Below the pieces are notes generated by a model. That model was given only the letters and a program-made list of their open reading frames with translations. It was not told the DNA's origin and did no database searches. DNA of 13,650 nt from JBOFSR01 sp051651645 (GTDB lineage Bacteria > Spirochaetota > Spirochaetia > Treponematales > Treponemataceae): positions 1 to 13,650 of the forward strand of contig JBOFSR010000128.1 of assembly GCA_051651645.1 (NCBI GenBank). The letters run 5' to 3'. Shown one piece after another: positions 13,445-13,650 of the stretch. The first letter of the stretch is position 1. Each line of letters starts with the position of its first letter. The translations under genes and the position numbers were made by a program.

Positions 13445-13650
13445 CTAGGTTACTTTTGAGCTAAAAACATGATAGTTTATCCATGAAAAAATATTTTCTT
13501 GAGCATCTTCTCTAAAAATTTTTTCAGTATTTAAGTTATTTGCACCGAGTGCCTCATAAATTTCAGAAATTGAATTAATCTTTTTGCTAAATTCTTGTTG
13601 TGCAAAGGTTGCATGAAAATCATCTTTTACCATTTTTTGCCAGTCACTTG
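13445..13650 (-). CDS. C-terminal end of an unidentified leftward gene (5' end outside window)
   Basis: A minus-strand frame is open from the right edge to a TAG at 13445-13447. It encodes about 67 residues, reading SDWQKMVKDDFHATFAQQEF at its left end and closing NIFSWINYHVFSSKVT. I do not recognise the family. The composition (mixed, plausibly helical, no long low-complexity runs) looks like real protein, but so short a piece is weak evidence. The ATG at 13633 is probably internal, since the frame continues upstream with no stop to the edge. It would converge on sppA across a 78-base gap (13367-13444) in which I see no clear terminator. Confidence 0.45.
   Translation of the reverse strand, partial: SDWQKMVKDDFHATFAQQEFSKKINSISEIYEALGANNLNTEKIFREDAQENIFSWINYHVFSSKVT

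Noticed and set aside
13395..13449. Three CTAG-containing motifs (CCTAG, GCTAGG, ACTAGG) in the sppA downstream gap
   Set aside because: Only a 5-pair stem with a 22-base loop forms, with no T-run on the correct side for either strand. Not enough for a terminator or operator call.

Overview
The window is AT-rich (roughly one third G+C by eye). It reads as a chromosomal core-gene segment of a spirochaete, most likely a Treponema-like organism. Three things point that way: an exported cyclophilin–FKBP fusion lipoprotein of a kind I recall from Treponema denticola; an rpmH–rnpA–yidD–yidC–jag run that is not next to dnaA; and an M23 peptidase–bactofilin–YaaR–PSP1 cluster. This assignment is an inference from gene content. 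I see no insertion sequence, phage gene, CRISPR array, tRNA or rRNA.

Layout. Bases 1-512 (+) are the 3' end of a DEAD-box RNA helicase. It converges on a long leftward gene run (6065 down to 638): rpmH, rnpA, yidD, yidC, jag/khpB, an unrecognised exported protein, and the cyclophilin–FKBP lipoprotein. The run ends at a hairpin terminator around 571-610. A good promoter sits in front of rpmH. The divergent gap 6066-6356 separates this run from the rightward genes: pepT and an exported rhodanese (6357-8029). Next, behind a perfect-consensus TTGACA-N17-TATAAT promoter, comes a tight four-gene unit: M23 peptidase, bactofilin, YaaR/DUF327 and a PSP1/RicT-like protein (8182-11103). After a probable terminator come a DUF975 membrane protein and a short-type SppA protease with an unusual polar N-terminal tail. 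The last 200 bases hold the C-terminal end of an unidentified leftward gene.

How the genes fit together. The leftward run joins ribosome and RNase P parts (rpmH, rnpA) to membrane-protein insertion (yidD, yidC), an RNA-binding regulator (jag) and two extracytoplasmic products, one of them a two-domain prolyl isomerase. It reads as a translate–insert–fold set. The rightward cluster pairs a membrane-anchored peptidoglycan endopeptidase with the cytoskeletal scaffold bactofilin, a pairing known elsewhere to set cell shape. It also carries YaaR and a RicT-like protein, whose genes are near neighbours in Bacillus too. That four-gene unit is the most promising place to look for undescribed biology. 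Smaller points worth checking are a G8 tract inside pepT, the absence of a ribosome-binding site before pepT, three TTG starts or start reassignments, and the unrecognised exported protein between jag and the isomerase.
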